64,000 nt of DNA, from contig JACEVL010000100.1 in the NCBI GenBank assembly GCA_020284085.1, positions 193,501 through 257,500 of the forward strand, given 5' to 3'. A program made the position numbers and the translations under genes. The stretch's first letter is position 1; every line of letters begins with the position of its first letter. The notes beneath the pieces are model-generated. The model searched no databases. It was given only the letters and a program-made list of their open reading frames with translations, and was not told where the DNA came from. Positions 62,905 to 64,000 of the stretch are shown piece by piece. The DNA is from Aporrectodea caliginosa (lineage: Eukaryota; Annelida; Clitellata; Crassiclitellata; Lumbricidae).

Positions 62905-63152
62905 AGTTATGTATGTATGTATGTATGTATGTATGTATGTATGAGCACTTGTTATAGCGCCCCTTCAAGATTTCTACTCAGAGGCACTCCCGACTACAGC
63001 GCGGACACTGAATCGGAGTTTTACGCCGAAGCGCATGAGCAATTGCAAGTGAAGGACTTGCCCAGGGTCCCTACACGGCGGCTTGAGGTGGATTCGAACC
63101 CGCAACCCTCCGGCTGCAAGGCACCGAACATACCCTTACACCACCGTGCCAC
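62905..63152 (-). mobile_element. tRNA-derived SINE with L2-like 3' tail
   Basis: On the minus strand the head GGCACGGTGGTGTAAGGGTA ... GGGTTGCGGGTTCGAATCCA has tRNA A and B boxes. The 3' end GGGAGTGCCTCTGAGTAGAA then ATCTTGAAGGGGCGCTATA is nearly the same as the 3' end of the L2-like LINE at 45.5 kb. It finishes in (CATA)n (62905-62942). Confidence 0.88.
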
Positions 63153-63193
63153 AGTTAGCCTTTTTACCTGCCACAGTTAGCCTTTTTACCTGC
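63150..63193. repeat. 22-bp tandem duplication
   Basis: CACAGTTAGCCTTTTTACCT plus two bases occurs twice in tandem, directly after the SINE head. Confidence 0.9.
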
Positions 63194-63241
63194 TTCTGCA
63201 TACTCTTATTATTATTATGCCACTTTATTTGCCGGTGCTGG

Positions 63242-63421
63242 TACTGATATTATTCATTTATGAAGTGCCACGATCTAATGACCAAGCCTCAATCAATGGT
63301 GATGAGCTTTTGTGAGTAAAGAACTTGCTCAAGAACCCTACATCCATCCCAGAGGAAGCTCGAACCCATACCCTCCGCTTTCAAGGTGAGTGCTCTAACC
63401 AATCAGCTACCGTGTCCCCCA
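63242..63421 (-). mobile_element. tRNA-derived SINE (same family as 2.3 kb)
   Basis: The minus strand has GGTAGCTGATTGGTTAGAGC and GGGTATGGGTTCGAGCTTCC (A and B boxes), then CTTGAGCAAGTTCTTTACTC as in the 2.3-kb copy. Confidence 0.78.
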
Positions 63422-64000
63422 GGATGCATAATTACACCAGAAGCCTTTCTTTCTCAATCATTTTCAAGACTTACTTCCCAAGTTTTCTTTGATTCTCCCA
63501 TATGCACCACCAAGCAGTTGTCTACACTCATGCCTCACTAATCACATTGTTATATAGTTTTGTATTATCTTCAAAACTGGACATTCTCAGTGTTATCTCA
63601 CGATGTACGTCATTAATAAAATTACAAACAGCCATGATCCATTCACTGATTCATGTGGCACTTCACTTAGCACTTTGGCCCTACCTTTCCCTTTCTGTAA
63701 GACAGCCAGCTTTTGATCCAAATATGTAACTTTTACTAATTGCACTGCCTTATTGAAACCTTTTGCTCAGTCTTACAAAAGACACTTGGTGAAATACCTT
63801 GGAAACTTTTCAGTCTTGGCAACATCTATATGTACATCATGTCCAGAGGTTTCCGTTGTTCAGCTTCCTGTAAACTTGATCACTGATATCTAAAGATTTC
63901 TCTCTACTTTGCATGCAACACATGTTAAACAGACAGATGTGGATTTCCATGGGTTACATCCATAGTTGACCAGTGGAACAATGACTGCATCTCTCTAATC
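63422..64000. other. unassigned sequence at window end
   Basis: Nothing is recognised; the 75-codon frame at 63502-63729 has no features. Confidence 0.4.

Noticed and set aside
63050..63420. Functional tRNA genes
   Set aside because: The A/B-box sequences are followed by SINE bodies and tails, are diverged from tRNA folding, and recur at other places in the window.

Overview
This is a window of animal nuclear DNA. Genes are split by GT–AG introns, the background is AT-rich, microsatellites are common, and non-LTR retrotransposons, tRNA-derived SINEs and hAT-type DNA transposons are dense. The two host genes (a thioester-containing/alpha-2-macroglobulin protein and a REJ/PKD membrane receptor) together with the transposon content suggest a marine invertebrate, either a non-vertebrate deuterostome or a lophotrochozoan. 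I cannot decide between these from the sequence.

Layout. (1) Positions 1-12,854, plus strand: the 3' part of a TEP/A2M/CD109-like gene. Seven exons with matching phases run from the thioester (TED) domain through the receptor-binding domain. They are followed by up to three candidate last exons that all begin in the same phase. (2) Positions 12,855-15,289: an intergenic gap between the two genes, which meet tail to tail; it is rich in perfect hairpins. (3) Positions 15,290-58,341 (perhaps to 60,145), minus strand: one large gene for a single-pass extracellular receptor. Reading 5' to 3' it has two or three unassigned exons, a beta-rich exon, a trefoil-like exon, a PKD exon, a tandem array of 15 PKD domains in one exon, three REJ exons, a short proline-rich linker, and a last exon with a transmembrane helix and a 13-residue basic tail. 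Exon phases match at every joint I propose except the 5' edge of the PKD array, where the assembled sequence changes frame. (4) Its introns hold most of the mobile DNA: a five-layer nest at 43,904-49,635, a hAT inside a hAT at 20,452-21,152, degenerate transposase copies at 21-22 kb and 25-30 kb, and many LINE and SINE pieces. (5) Positions 58.5-64 kb: a purine-rich 33-bp minisatellite, LINE and SINE fragments, and possibly one more upstream exon.

The most striking object is the PKD array at 31,435-36,631. It is 3.79 in-frame copies of a 1,371-bp unit encoding four PKD domains and 12 N-glycosylation sequons. The copies are apparently identical and much richer in GC and CpG than the coding sequence on either side within the same gene. 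The second is the TEP gene's set of alternative 3' exons, which would give a short soluble end, a Cys-rich hydrophobic (anchor-like) end, or a C3/C4-like end. Both genes would act outside the cell or at its surface: the TEP in complement-like opsonisation or protease trapping, the receptor as a glycosylated stalk for adhesion or gamete/ligand recognition. Nothing here shows that they work together.
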